Positions 42,031 through 50,785 of a stretch of 64,000 nucleotides of DNA are shown here, one piece after another. Below the pieces are notes generated by a model. That model did no database searches. It was not told the origin of the DNA and was given only the letters and a program-made list of their open reading frames with translations. Within the stretch, counting starts at the first letter, position 1. Every line of letters begins with the position of its first letter. Location of the stretch: contig NZ_QTPP01000001.1 of assembly GCF_003853415.1 (NCBI RefSeq), forward strand, positions 496,001-560,000. Direction: 5' to 3'. Source of the stretch: Burkholderia sp. Bp9142. GTDB lineage: Bacteria; Pseudomonadota; Gammaproteobacteria; Burkholderiales; Burkholderiaceae. Made by a program: the position numbers and the translations under genes.

Positions 42031-42714
42031 TCAGGGCGTGCGCGTCGCGAAACGGCGCAATCCGGCCAGGTCGGTGACCGTGACGCGGCCATAGCTGACG
42101 CTCAGCAGGCCGAGCGTTTCCATCCGGCGAACGGCGAGATTGACCTTCTGGCGCGTGACGCCGCAGAGATAGCCGATTTCTTCCTGCGTGAGCTGGATCT
42201 CGACGTTGCCCAGCGGATACAGGCGCGCATTGAACATCACGAGCAGGCAGTTGGCGACCCGCAATGCCGGTTCGGTGAGCCGATCGCTCTGCAGCGTCGC
42301 CATGAACTGTCCGAGCCGCTCGTTGACGTGTTCGAGCAGGAAGCGCGTGAACGCGATGTCTTCGTCGAGCAACCGGAAGAACGACGCGGATGGCAGGCAG
42401 GCAATCCGGGACGGACGCAGCGCAATGGCGTCGTAGTGCCAGGGTTCAGACTTCAGGACCGTCCCCTCCCCGAACCACGCGCCCGGCGGCAGGCCGGCAA
42501 ACGTCATCAGCCGCCCGTCGCTCGACGTGTTGCACACCTTGATCAGGCCATCCACCACGCCGAACCAGCAGCGGCTCGCGTCGCCGCGCCGACAGACGTA
42601 ACCGCCGGCCTCCACGATCATCAGGCGTACGTCGTTGCGAATCCCGTCCTGCAGCCGTTGCGGCAGTGCCGGGAACCACGGCGTGGTCAGGAGCAGTTCG
42701 TCGGACGTCTTCAT
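42031..42714 (-). CDS. Crp/Fnr-family transcriptional regulator
   Basis: The 227-residue protein has a cyclic-nucleotide-binding-type beta-roll (about 20-125: VCRRGDASRCWFGVVDGLIK, GLPPGAWFGEGTVL) and a Crp-type winged helix (about 150-225: LTQEEIGYLCGVTRQKVN). The phosphate-binding Arg/Ser pair of true cAMP receptors is not obvious, and the four N-terminal cysteines of Fnr are absent, so the ligand is unknown. It is divergent from the acyl-CoA ligase gene with a 157-bp shared promoter region and may regulate it. Confidence 0.9.
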   Translation of the reverse strand: MKTSDELLLTTPWFPALPQRLQDGIRNDVRLMIVEAGGYVCRRGDASRCWFGVVDGLIKVCNTSSDGRLMTFAGLPPGAWFGEGTVLKSEPWHYDAIALRPSRIACLPSASFFRLLDEDIAFTRFLLEHVNERLGQFMATLQSDRLTEPALRVANCLLVMFNARLYPLGNVEIQLTQEEIGYLCGVTRQKVNLAVRRMETLGLLSVSYGRVTVTDLAGLRRFATRTP

Positions 42715-42871
42715 GGTCGTGCGGATGAATGCGGGCTCGTTCGCGAGATTGTTCCATACGAGACAGACTTCCCGCCAGCTTGCCGATTAAAGTGACTTCC
42801 GGCCGCCGTCCATACGAGCAGCCGGAACCGCACGGCGCGGGCGCCGTCGCGAAACCTATCGGAGAACGGGA

Positions 42872-44392
42872 ATGGAGACTTCAATCGGTGCGCTGATCGC
42901 CGGCGCCGCCGCGCGCTTTGGCGAAAAAACGGCGCTGGTGACGGATGACCGGCACTTCACTTTCGTCGATCTCGATCGCTTGTCCTCCGGTGTCGCGACG
43001 CGCCTGCAGCGCCGCGGCTACGGCCCGGGCACCACCATCTCCCTCCTTGCGCCGAACTCCGCGGAATGGATCGTGGCCTACTATGGAATCCTCAAGGCGG
43101 GTTGCACGGTCAATCCGCTCAACCCGATGCTGACGGGGCCGGAGGCCGCGTTCATCGTGCGGGATTGCGCAGCGGCGGTGGTATTCGGGCTGCGCGACAA
43201 GCTGCTGGCCCTTCGGGCAGCGCTTGGGGAGGAAACCGGACCCGTCCTGGTGTCGTTCGAAGGCGACGGCGAAGCGGTCGAGACGTTCGCGGACTGGACC
43301 GCAACGCCGGCCGAGCCGATTTCCGGCGTCGATCCGGACCGGCTCGACGAGGTCGGCACGATCGCCTACACGTCCGGCACGACCGGCAAGCCGAAAGGCG
43401 CGATGCTGACCCATCGCGCTATCCTGCTGAACGTGGCGATGACGGCAACGCTGCATCGGCGCACCGATGCCGACACCGTCGTAAGCGCGCTGCCGCTGTC
43501 GCACGTCTACGGCAACGTCGTGATGCAATGCGCCATCGCCTACGGGATGACCCTGATACTCCACACGACATTCGAGTCGGAAGCCATCCTGCGCAGCATC
43601 GAGACGTATCGCGCAACCCTTTTCGAGGGCGTGCCGACCATGTATCTGTACCTGCTCGATTGTCCCGAGTTCGACACGTACGATCTCTCCAGCCTGACGC
43701 GCTGCACCGTCGGCGGCCAGACCATGCCGGTCGCGAAGATGCGCGAGGTGGAGGCGCGCTTCGGCGCCCCGCTGCTGGAGCTTTGGGGGATGACCGAGCT
43801 GGGCGGGCTGGGGACCACGCACGCGCTGCTCGGGGAGCGGCGCCTTGGTTCCATCGGCGTCCCGCTGCCGCCGATGCAGGCCCGCATCGTCGCGCCGGAC
43901 GACCCGACAAAAGCGCTGCCGCACGGCGAAACCGGACAATTGGCGCTGCGGGGGCCGTTGACGATGAAAGGCTACCTGAACCGCGCGGACGCGACCGCGG
44001 AAGCCATCGACGCCGACGGGTTCCTGCTCACCGGCGACCTCGGCTACATGGACGCCGACGGCTATCTCTACGTGGTCGATCGCCTTAAGGACATGATCAT
44101 CACCGGCGGTTTCAATATCTACCCCGCCGAGCTGGAAAGCGCGCTGTGCGAGCATCCCGCCGTGGCAATGGCGGCCGTGGTCGGCGTCGCGGATCCGCTG
44201 AAGGGAGAACTGGCGAAAGCCTTCGTCGTCGTCGCGCACGGCAAGACGGTGACCGAGCAGGAACTGCTGGATTTTTGCCGGACGCGCCTTGCCGCGTACA
44301 AGATTCCGCGGCTCGTTTCGTTCGTCGCCGACCTGCCGAAGACCGGCTCGGGAAAGATCCTGCGGCGAGCACTGCGCGACCACGTCGCATGA
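42872..44392 (+). CDS. Long-chain acyl-CoA ligase (AMP-forming)
   Basis: The 506-residue adenylate-forming ligase has the P-loop IAYTSGTTGKPKGAMLTH, LWGMTELGGLGTTH, LTGDLGYMDADGYLYVVDR and the C-terminal KTGSGKILRR lysine motif. It activates a carboxylic acid to its CoA ester; the style is medium/long-chain fatty acid or aromatic acid type. ATG 42872 follows GGAGAACGGG. It is divergent from a Crp-type regulator and has no partner gene downstream. Confidence 0.9.
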   Translation: METSIGALIAGAAARFGEKTALVTDDRHFTFVDLDRLSSGVATRLQRRGYGPGTTISLLAPNSAEWIVAYYGILKAGCTVNPLNPMLTGPEAAFIVRDCAAAVVFGLRDKLLALRAALGEETGPVLVSFEGDGEAVETFADWTATPAEPISGVDPDRLDEVGTIAYTSGTTGKPKGAMLTHRAILLNVAMTATLHRRTDADTVVSALPLSHVYGNVVMQCAIAYGMTLILHTTFESEAILRSIETYRATLFEGVPTMYLYLLDCPEFDTYDLSSLTRCTVGGQTMPVAKMREVEARFGAPLLELWGMTELGGLGTTHALLGERRLGSIGVPLPPMQARIVAPDDPTKALPHGETGQLALRGPLTMKGYLNRADATAEAIDADGFLLTGDLGYMDADGYLYVVDRLKDMIITGGFNIYPAELESALCEHPAVAMAAVVGVADPLKGELAKAFVVVAHGKTVTEQELLDFCRTRLAAYKIPRLVSFVADLPKTGSGKILRRALRDHVA

Positions 44393-44498
44393 CGCCGCGC
44401 GGCCCGGAAAACATCCGATCGCATCGCCGGCTGATCACCGTCCGAACAGGGTGGGGAATTTTTCCTCGACCCTTCGGAGGTCCGGACGATAACTTGGA

Positions 44499-44524
44499 TA
44501 AAAAAATGCCCGGCAAAGCCGGGC
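44499..44524 (-). terminator. Intrinsic terminator after the FAD oxidase gene
   Basis: Minus strand: a 7-bp stem GCCCGGC-TTT-GCCGGGC followed by A and seven T. It lies 60 bp beyond the oxidase stop. Confidence 0.9.
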
Positions 44525-44583
44525 CAATCAGATTGAGACACAAGGAGAATCCCGCCCACGCCACACCGGGCGGTCACGCCGCG

Positions 44584-45756
44584 CTACACGACGTTCTTTT
44601 CGACGATCGGCCGGTTTTCGAGCACACGCGCCCAGCCGAGCGACGACAGGTCGAGCGTTTCATATCGCCCACCCAGAATCAGTTCACTGACGCCACGCCC
44701 CGTCGCGGGCCCTTGCTGCAGCCCGTGCCCGCTGTACCCGTTCGCGAACACGACGTTGTCGAGCCCGGGGTGATGCCCGATGATCGCGTTGTGATCGAAC
44801 ACGTTGTACTCGTAGTACCCGGACCAGCAGTTCTCCACGCGCAGCGCCTCGAACTCCGGCACGCGATTCGCGAGCGTCGGCCAGATCACTTCGTCGAACA
44901 GGTCGTGATCGACCTCGTCGAGCGGCAGGTCGTCGGGATCGCGATCGGGGCTCGGCGACGTGCCGCAGATATACGTGCGCCCTTCCGGCCGGAAATACAC
45001 GCCCGTCGGATCGATCAGCAGCGGACAATCGGCGAGCTTCGCCGGCGACGACACGTTGAAGATGCTGCGACGCCGCGCATGCACGGGAAGGTCGATGCCC
45101 ATCATCGACGACAGCGTGCGCGCCCATGCACCGGCCGCGTTGACGAGCGTGTCGCACGCGTAACGCTCGCCGTCGCTCGTCACCACGTGCGTCACCTTGC
45201 GACCGTCGCGAACGACGCCGGTCACATCGGCCGGCACGTAGCGCGCGCCCAGCGCCTGCGCCTTCTTGCGCAGCGCCTGCACGAGCCCGTAGCCGTCGAA
45301 CCACCCTTCGCCGCTCACGCCATACGCGCCCGACACGAGATCGTCGACATTCAGCCAGGGAAACTTCGCACGCAGCGCATCGCGATCCATCAAGCGGATA
45401 TCGGCCCCGAGCCTCGTCTGCAGCGCGTGGTTCTCGCGCAGCGTCGCGTCGCCTGCCGGCGTCGCGAGGAACAGGTAACCACCTTCATGCAGATCGATCG
45501 ACGGCCGGTTGCCGTCGACCTCGAGCCGTTCGCCGATCGTGCGCAGGAAGTCGATCCCGAACAGCGACATCTCGATCGACAGCGGCGTCGAGAACTGCTG
45601 GCGAATCGACGCGGCCGACAGCGCCGACGACGACTTCGCATAGGTGGGATCGCGTTCGATGACGGTCACGGACACCGTCGGATCGGTAGCACGCAGGAAA
45701 TAGGCGATCGAGCTGCCGATCACACCACCGCCGACGATGACGACTTGAGAACTCAC
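44584..45756 (-). CDS. FAD-dependent amino-acid oxidase/dehydrogenase (DAO family)
   Basis: The 390-residue flavoenzyme begins VVIVGGGVIGSSIAYFL (FAD-binding GxGxxG at residues 9-14) and has DTLVNAAGAWA, YFRPEGRTYICGTSPS and the C-terminal FANGYSGHGLQQGPATG typical of sarcosine/glycine oxidase relatives. The GTG at 45756 with CTGGAG 7 nt upstream is the start; no ATG fits. It oxidises an amino or imino acid. An amino-acid ABC binding protein gene lies 194 bp upstream on the same strand, suggesting a shared substrate. Confidence 0.9.
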   Translation of the reverse strand: MSSQVVIVGGGVIGSSIAYFLRATDPTVSVTVIERDPTYAKSSSALSAASIRQQFSTPLSIEMSLFGIDFLRTIGERLEVDGNRPSIDLHEGGYLFLATPAGDATLRENHALQTRLGADIRLMDRDALRAKFPWLNVDDLVSGAYGVSGEGWFDGYGLVQALRKKAQALGARYVPADVTGVVRDGRKVTHVVTSDGERYACDTLVNAAGAWARTLSSMMGIDLPVHARRRSIFNVSSPAKLADCPLLIDPTGVYFRPEGRTYICGTSPSPDRDPDDLPLDEVDHDLFDEVIWPTLANRVPEFEALRVENCWSGYYEYNVFDHNAIIGHHPGLDNVVFANGYSGHGLQQGPATGRGVSELILGGRYETLDLSSLGWARVLENRPIVEKNVV

Positions 45757-45950
45757 GACTGACTCCAGTTGCACGTGAAAGGCGCGGCCAGCCGGCCGCA
45801 CCCGAAGGTTGTTCGTGCCGCGTCGCGCGCGGCGCCGTGCGGGCGGACCGCCCGGCGAATCGCCCCGACATGCGCTGCGATCGCATCCGATCGCCCTGGG
45901 TATTTCAGCACGTCCGGCGTCGCCGCGAAAGTCCGCGCGCGTTCGGCGAT

Positions 45951-47102
45951 TCAGTCCGCCGTCTGCGTGGTGACGGGCTGCCACGCGGCGTTCTTCACTT
46001 CATACAGCGTCGAGCTCGGGTTCTTCAGGTCGCCCGTGTTCGTGAACGCGATCGTGCCGGTGATGCCGTCGTAGCGCGTGGTCTTCAGCGCGCCGTTGAA
46101 ATCGGCCGGCTTGGTCGAATTCGCCTTCTGCATCGCGTTGATCGCGATCCACGTCGCGTCGTACGCGAACGGCGCATACGCGAGCATGTCGACGCCGTAC
46201 TTCTGCTTGAATCGGGTTTCGAACTGCTTGCCCTTCGCGAGACGCGACAGCGGCTGCCCGTATTCCCACACGGCGGCGCCCTCGGCCGCATTGCCCGCGA
46301 GCCTGATGAAGTTCGCGTTCATCACGCCGCCGCCCGCCAGGAACTGCGCGCGGATGCCGAGCTGGCGCATGCGCTTGACCAGCATCGCGGACTGCGCGTC
46401 GAGGCCGCCGAAGAACACCAGGTCGGCATTCGTGCTCTTGATCTTGGTGAGCTGCGCGCTGAAGTCGACGGCCTTGTCATTCGTGAATTCGCGCGCGACG
46501 ATCGTGCCGCCGTTCGCCTTCGCGGCCTTCTCGAATTCGTCGGCTTCGCCCTGGCCGAACGCCGTGCGGTCGTCGATGATCGCGATGCGCTTCGCCTTGG
46601 TCACGCTCGCCGCATACGCACCGGCATTGCCGGCGTTCTGCACGTCGGTGGCGATCACGCGGTACACGGTGCCGAGCCCGGCGCGCGTGATGTCGGGATT
46701 GGTCGCCGACGGCGTGATCATCGGAATGCCGGCCTTCGCGTAGAGCTTCGACGCGGGCAGCGTCGTGCCCGAATTGAAGTGGCCGATCACGACGGCCACC
46801 TGCGCGTCGGTCAGTTGCTGCGCGGCCTGCACGCCGATGCGCGGATCGCTCTGGTCGTCCTGCGACGCGACGACGAACTTCACCGGCTTGCCGCCGATCG
46901 TCGTATGCGCCGCGTTCGCCTCGTCGACGGCCATGCGCACGCCGTTCTCGATGTCCTTGCCGTAGGCGGCGCCGCCGCCGGTCAGCGGCACGGCCACGCC
47001 GACCTTGACGACCGTCTCCTGCGCGTGGGCCGCGCCCGTCTGGAACGCGAAGATCGCGGCGGTCAGTGCGATGCCGGAAAGCGAACGAATGCGGAACGTC
47101 AT
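45951..47102 (-). CDS. Branched-chain amino acid-type ABC substrate-binding protein
   Basis: The 383-residue periplasmic binding protein has a signal peptide (residues 1-27, ending GAAHA) and a LivJ-like type I fold: VGVAVPLTGGGAAYGKDIEN, VVIGHFNSGTTLPASKLYA and MITPSATNPDIT, the ligand hinge. No permease or ATPase genes are adjacent, so it is an orphan or works with a distant LivHMGF. The FAD oxidase gene follows, making an amino acid or related amine a likely ligand. Confidence 0.93.
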   Translation of the reverse strand: MTFRIRSLSGIALTAAIFAFQTGAAHAQETVVKVGVAVPLTGGGAAYGKDIENGVRMAVDEANAAHTTIGGKPVKFVVASQDDQSDPRIGVQAAQQLTDAQVAVVIGHFNSGTTLPASKLYAKAGIPMITPSATNPDITRAGLGTVYRVIATDVQNAGNAGAYAASVTKAKRIAIIDDRTAFGQGEADEFEKAAKANGGTIVAREFTNDKAVDFSAQLTKIKSTNADLVFFGGLDAQSAMLVKRMRQLGIRAQFLAGGGVMNANFIRLAGNAAEGAAVWEYGQPLSRLAKGKQFETRFKQKYGVDMLAYAPFAYDATWIAINAMQKANSTKPADFNGALKTTRYDGITGTIAFTNTGDLKNPSSTLYEVKNAAWQPVTTQTAD

Positions 47103-47524
47103 CGGCCAATCCTTCTTGTGTGGGTCGGGATGCGACGCGCGACCATCGCGCGCCGGCGACCTCCCGCGTGCCCGGCGAATGTTCCTGCCGGCGGGGCGTC
47201 GCCAATGGCGCGTCGCCTGCCGGTCGATCACCGCGGTTCTGTCTCCGGGGAACCTGTCGGCGCGAAAGAGGTGAACCGATTGTGGGTAGCCAATACGCGT
47301 GCAGCAAACGAAATATCGGAACTACGTTGTGAGGAATTGTCATCAAGTGCCGTCATGACCGGCGGCACGCGGCCCGCGCGACGGCGGGCCGGGACGGAGA
47401 AACATCAGGCGGATTGCGCGCCAGTGCCGTTGCCTCGGGGCCGCGCCCGGTAATGCCGATGATGCATCATCGCTGTGTCAGGCAGCCGCGACGCGTGCAC
47501 ATCGCGCGATTCGGTCAATGGCGC
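47103..47524. other. Intergenic region upstream of the binding-protein gene
   Basis: About 420 bp, presumably with the binding-protein promoter. No coding frame, hairpin or repeat stands out. Confidence 0.45.
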
Positions 47525-47750
47525 TCAGTGCCGGTCGATATGGGTGTCGGTGCCCGTATGCTTGCGCACCGCATCGGCCGCCTCGCCGGCCTTCTCCTGG
47601 AGCTTGCCGGCCTGCTTGCGCGGCTCGAGATCCATGAACGTGAACAGCATGCCCGCTTCGCCGTTCATGTCGATCGGCTGACCGGCGACGACGACCGCCT
47701 TCGTGCCGCCGTCCGCGCACTTCAACACGGCCTCCATCTGCGGGATCTCG
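47525..47750 (-). pseudogene. PAS-domain gene fragment fused to an unrelated tail
   Basis: The minus-strand frame ending at 47525 encodes IPQMEAVLKCADGGTK, AGQPIDMNGEAG and MLFTFMDLEPRKQA. This is the end of a PAS domain from a larger sensor/regulator protein. It then switches to a Lys/Ala-rich tail (GKLQEKAGEAADAVRKHTG) and stops. Nothing upstream of about 47750 continues the PAS protein; instead the opposite strand begins the BON gene. There is no credible start codon. It is a remnant left by deletion or rearrangement, with junctions at both ends. Confidence 0.7.
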
Positions 47751-48092
47751 CACCTTTCGACGCTGCTCGCCGTCAGCACCGCCTGTCTGCTCGCCGCCGC
47801 ACCGCTCACGCATGCGGCGCAGGCACAGTCGTCGTCGCCGGCCGACAACGGCATGGCGACCGAATCGAACCAGCCCGTCACCGATACGTGGATCACGACC
47901 AAGGTGAAGAGCGAACTCGCGACCGCCGAAGGCCTGAAGAGCACGCACGTCAGCGTGAAGACGATCGACGGCGTCGTCACGCTGACGGGCGTGCTGCCGT
48001 CGAGGATCGCGGTGAAGAAGGCCGTCGCCGTGACGCGCGCGATCAAGGGCTTGAAGCACGTCGACGCATCCGGCTTGAAAGCGAAGGCCTGA
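47703..48092 (+). CDS. BON-domain exported protein with disrupted 5' end
   Basis: The protein has a signal-peptide core (LSTLLAVSTACLLAAAPLTHA) and one BON domain (TDTWITTKVKSELATAEGL, VSVKTIDGVVTLTGVLPS), a periplasmic lipid- or membrane-associated fold related to OsmY. The native start seems lost. In-frame codons before His-Leu-Ser lie inside the antisense PAS fragment, and the only in-frame start is GTG 47703 without a convincing ribosome site. The first 15 or so residues therefore look foreign, and export may be impaired. CsbD and a tiny membrane peptide follow, a stress-type gene group. Confidence 0.7.
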   Translation: MPPSAHFNTASICGISHLSTLLAVSTACLLAAAPLTHAAQAQSSSPADNGMATESNQPVTDTWITTKVKSELATAEGLKSTHVSVKTIDGVVTLTGVLPSRIAVKKAVAVTRAIKGLKHVDASGLKAKA

Positions 48093-48146
48093 ACTGTCGC
48101 GCGGCCGCGCGCCGCGCTTTTCTCCCCCTTACTCCAGGAGCGAACG

Positions 48147-48344
48147 ATGAACGAAGACAAGATCAAGGGTCAATGGAAGCAGTTGACCGGCAAGCTGAAA
48201 GCCAAGTGGGGCAAGCTGACCGACGACGATCTCGCCGTCGCCGAAGGCAACCGCGACTATCTGGTCGGCAGGATCCAGGAGCGTTACGGGATCGCGCGCG
48301 ACGAAGCCGAGCAGCAGTTGAAGGATTTCGATCGCGCGCTGTAA
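48147..48344 (+). CDS. CsbD-family stress protein
   Basis: The 65-residue protein has the CsbD signature MNEDKIKGQWKQLTGKLK, KWGKLTDDDL and YLVGRIQERYGI. These small soluble proteins are induced by general or osmotic stress; biochemical role unknown. The ATG has AGGAGCGAACG upstream. It is 54 bp after the BON gene. Confidence 0.93.
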   Translation: MNEDKIKGQWKQLTGKLKAKWGKLTDDDLAVAEGNRDYLVGRIQERYGIARDEAEQQLKDFDRAL

Positions 48345-48407
48345 CGCACCAGTCGTCTCACCCCGCCGCGCCGCATCCCGCGACGCGGCCACGCGAAGGA
48401 CAACGAC

Positions 48408-48491
48408 ATGGGCAAGTATCTGATCGCATGGCTGCTCGGCGTGCCGGTCGGCGTGCTGGTGTCGTTCCATCTGGTCACGCACCTGTTCTGA
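48408..48491 (+). CDS. 27-residue single-pass membrane peptide
   Basis: The frame starts at ATG 48408 with AAGGA 7 nt upstream and encodes MGKYLIAWLLGVPVGVLVSF and a short HLVTHLF tail. It is one transmembrane helix with a glycine/proline kink. It follows CsbD by 63 bp and is followed by a strong hairpin, so it is probably translated from the same stress transcript. No function is assigned. Confidence 0.7.
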   Translation: MGKYLIAWLLGVPVGVLVSFHLVTHLF

Positions 48492-48516
48492 CGATCACGG
48501 CGCCCATGCAACGCAA

Positions 48517-48550
48517 ACGGGCCGGCGGCTGTCATCAGCCGCCGGCCCGT
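48517..48550. terminator. Bidirectional terminator hairpin
   Basis: A perfect 15-bp stem (ACGGGCCGGCGGCTG and complement, loop TCAT) lies between the convergent membrane-peptide gene and the DUF1338 gene. There is no long T-run. Confidence 0.7.
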
Positions 48551-48576
48551 CCATTATCGTGCGTCGTTTACTTCAT

Positions 48577-49605
48577 TTACTTCGCCGCGTTCGCCGTCAT
48601 CTTGAAGATGCCCTGCGCGTTGCCCGCATCGAAACGCAGGTCCGTCACCCAGCGGCGCGCCGCCTGGTCGAACGTGCGACGGCGCGTGATGAATTCGTAG
48701 AACGAGCCCGGCACGTTGCGCTTCACCGTGTCGCCGTCGCGCGTGCGGAACTCGCGCTCGACGATGTCCGCGCGATACGCGGTCTGGAACACGCGGCCCG
48801 AACGCGAGCGCTCGACTTCCGGCTTCATCGGCCGGCCCTTCGCCTTCTCGTCGTCGGACAGCTTGAACACGTCGGTCACGCGATCGGTCGCATGGTTGAA
48901 TGCGTTGCCTTCCGTCGCGATCCATGCCATCTCGGCCGATTCAAGCAGCAGCGTTTCGTAATCGAGTTCGTTCGGCAGGTCGTGCTGGCGAGCGAACGCG
49001 CCGACGATCTCGGGCAGCAGCGCATGCGCGGCGTCGAGCGGCAACCCGCCTTCGCGCTCGATCTCCCACAGCAGCGCGACGGCCGCGGGCGACAGCGGAT
49101 CGCGCGACGAGCTCACGACGTTCGTCACGGCCTGCTGGAATTCCTTCGAGAAACGTTCCGGATGCAGTTCGCTGACGAAGAATTGCGCGATCTCGTCCGG
49201 CGCGTCTTCATGGGCGTAGGCGCGGCCGGTCATGCCGAGCTTGTCGAGCGGATAACGGCCGTTCAGGCGGAAGCCGAGCGGACGCAGGATGCGCGTGAAC
49301 GCGGCTTCGCCCGGCGGCAGCGCGCCCGTGTGCGGCCAGCGCACCGTGCGCAGCGCGCCGTGGTCGAAGTAGACCGAGCCGCCGTTCTCGATGGCATCGG
49401 CCGTGTACGCGCGGCCGTTCGCCGAACGTTCGAGCAGCCCTTCGAACAGCGCCATGTTCATCGCCTGGGCGATTTCCGCGCGCGTGACGACGTCGGTTTC
49501 CCATTCGTCGAGGATGGCCGGCATGTTCAGGGTCGCGAACAGGGCGTCGGTCTTCGCCTGTCCCAGCAGCTTCGTCAGCAAGCTCTCGATATTCGGATTG
49601 CGCAT
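48577..49605 (-). CDS. hglS: 2-oxoadipate dioxygenase/decarboxylase-type protein (DUF1338, HglS/YdcJ)
   Basis: The 342-residue protein belongs to the DUF1338 family. Characterised members are non-haem iron enzymes converting 2-oxoadipate to D-2-hydroxyglutarate in lysine catabolism. Likely metal ligands are His82 in YFDHGALRTV, the histidine in GNAFNHATDRV and a Glu in the later barrel (IVEREFR). The ATG at 49605 (MRNPNIESLL) is chosen because upstream residues are not family-like. A LysR regulator is divergent, and a long hairpin ends the transcript. Confidence 0.87.
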   Translation of the reverse strand: MRNPNIESLLTKLLGQAKTDALFATLNMPAILDEWETDVVTRAEIAQAMNMALFEGLLERSANGRAYTADAIENGGSVYFDHGALRTVRWPHTGALPPGEAAFTRILRPLGFRLNGRYPLDKLGMTGRAYAHEDAPDEIAQFFVSELHPERFSKEFQQAVTNVVSSSRDPLSPAAVALLWEIEREGGLPLDAAHALLPEIVGAFARQHDLPNELDYETLLLESAEMAWIATEGNAFNHATDRVTDVFKLSDDEKAKGRPMKPEVERSRSGRVFQTAYRADIVEREFRTRDGDTVKRNVPGSFYEFITRRRTFDQAARRWVTDLRFDAGNAQGIFKMTANAAK

Positions 49606-49831
49606 CAGGATTCTCGTGTCGGAGGACCGCCGGCACACGTGCCGGCAATTCGGGTGGCCGGCCGCCCAGCGGGCGCCATGCCTTGCGTGGGATGCATTAT
49701 TCAAAGGGTTGCAGCGGGGCGTAAAGCGAGATTAAATTGATATGTGATGAGTTTTTGGAATTATTCGCGGTCCCCGCACCGGCCCGCCGGCCCGCCGCGG
49801 GCCGGTCCGTTCGTCAGATGAAACGAGCATC

Positions 49832-50785
49832 ATGCGCAAATTCAAGATCCCCAACATGGGTGCGCTCGTGGCTTTCGAAGCCGCAGCGCGCCACGAGAGC
49901 TTCACGCACGCGGCGAAGGAGCTGTTCCTGACCGAAAGCGCGGTATCGCGGCAGATCGCGACGCTCGAGGCGAGCCTCGGCGTGCGGCTGTTCGCGCGCG
50001 TGAAGCAGCGCGTCGTGCTGACGCGCGCCGGCAAGCTGTACGGCACGCAGGTGCGGCGCGCACTGGAGGCGCTCGATCGCGACACGCTGTCGATCATCGC
50101 GCACGGCAGCGGCGGCGGCTACCTGGAGCTCGCCGTGCTGCCGACCTTCGCGTCGCACTGGCTGATCCCGCGCATCAAGAGCTTCTACGACCGCACGCCG
50201 GACGTGCGCGTGAACATGGGCAGCCGCACCGACCTGTTCTCGTTCGAGGACACGCACTTCGAGGCCGCGATCCACTACGGCAAGCCAACCTGGCCCGGCA
50301 CGTCGTCCGACTATCTGTTCGGCGAGGAAGTCGTGCCGATCTGCTCGCCCGCGCTGCTCGACGGGCCGGTCGAACGCGTGGAGGATCTGCTCGCGTATCC
50401 GCTGCTGCACTCGACCACGCGTCCCGGCGCATGGGCGCAATGGTTCGAGACGCACGGCGTCGAGGACATCCGCACGATGCAGGGCGTGCGCTACGAACTG
50501 CATACGATGCTGATCAGCGCGGCCGCGGCCGGGCTCGGGATCGCGCTGGTGCCGAAGTTCTTCGTCGAGGAACAGCTGCAGCAGCTCGGCCTCGTCGTGC
50601 CGTGCGACGCGACGACGGTCGGCGATTCGGCGTACTACCTCGTGTATCCGACGGAGTTCAGCCACAGCAAGCCGCTGGAGTCGTTTCGCGCGTGGCTGCT
50701 GGAACAGGCAAGCGCGTATGCGGCGCCGGGAAGGGACGAGGATGGAGACGATCTCGATGCGGTGGACGACGAAGACGTCGAGTGA
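49832..50785 (+). CDS. LysR-family transcriptional regulator
   Basis: The 317-residue regulator has an N-terminal winged helix (residues 8-65: ALVAFEAAARHESFTHAAKE, TESAVSRQIATLEASLG) and a GcvA-like effector domain (LELAVLPTFASHWLIPRIKS, ISAAAAGLGIALVPKFFV). The tail is unusually acidic (RDEDGDDLDAVDDEDVE). It is divergent from the hglS-type gene across 226 bp and likely controls it; the GapN-like gene downstream is another possible target. Confidence 0.92.
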   Translation: MRKFKIPNMGALVAFEAAARHESFTHAAKELFLTESAVSRQIATLEASLGVRLFARVKQRVVLTRAGKLYGTQVRRALEALDRDTLSIIAHGSGGGYLELAVLPTFASHWLIPRIKSFYDRTPDVRVNMGSRTDLFSFEDTHFEAAIHYGKPTWPGTSSDYLFGEEVVPICSPALLDGPVERVEDLLAYPLLHSTTRPGAWAQWFETHGVEDIRTMQGVRYELHTMLISAAAAGLGIALVPKFFVEEQLQQLGLVVPCDATTVGDSAYYLVYPTEFSHSKPLESFRAWLLEQASAYAAPGRDEDGDDLDAVDDEDVE

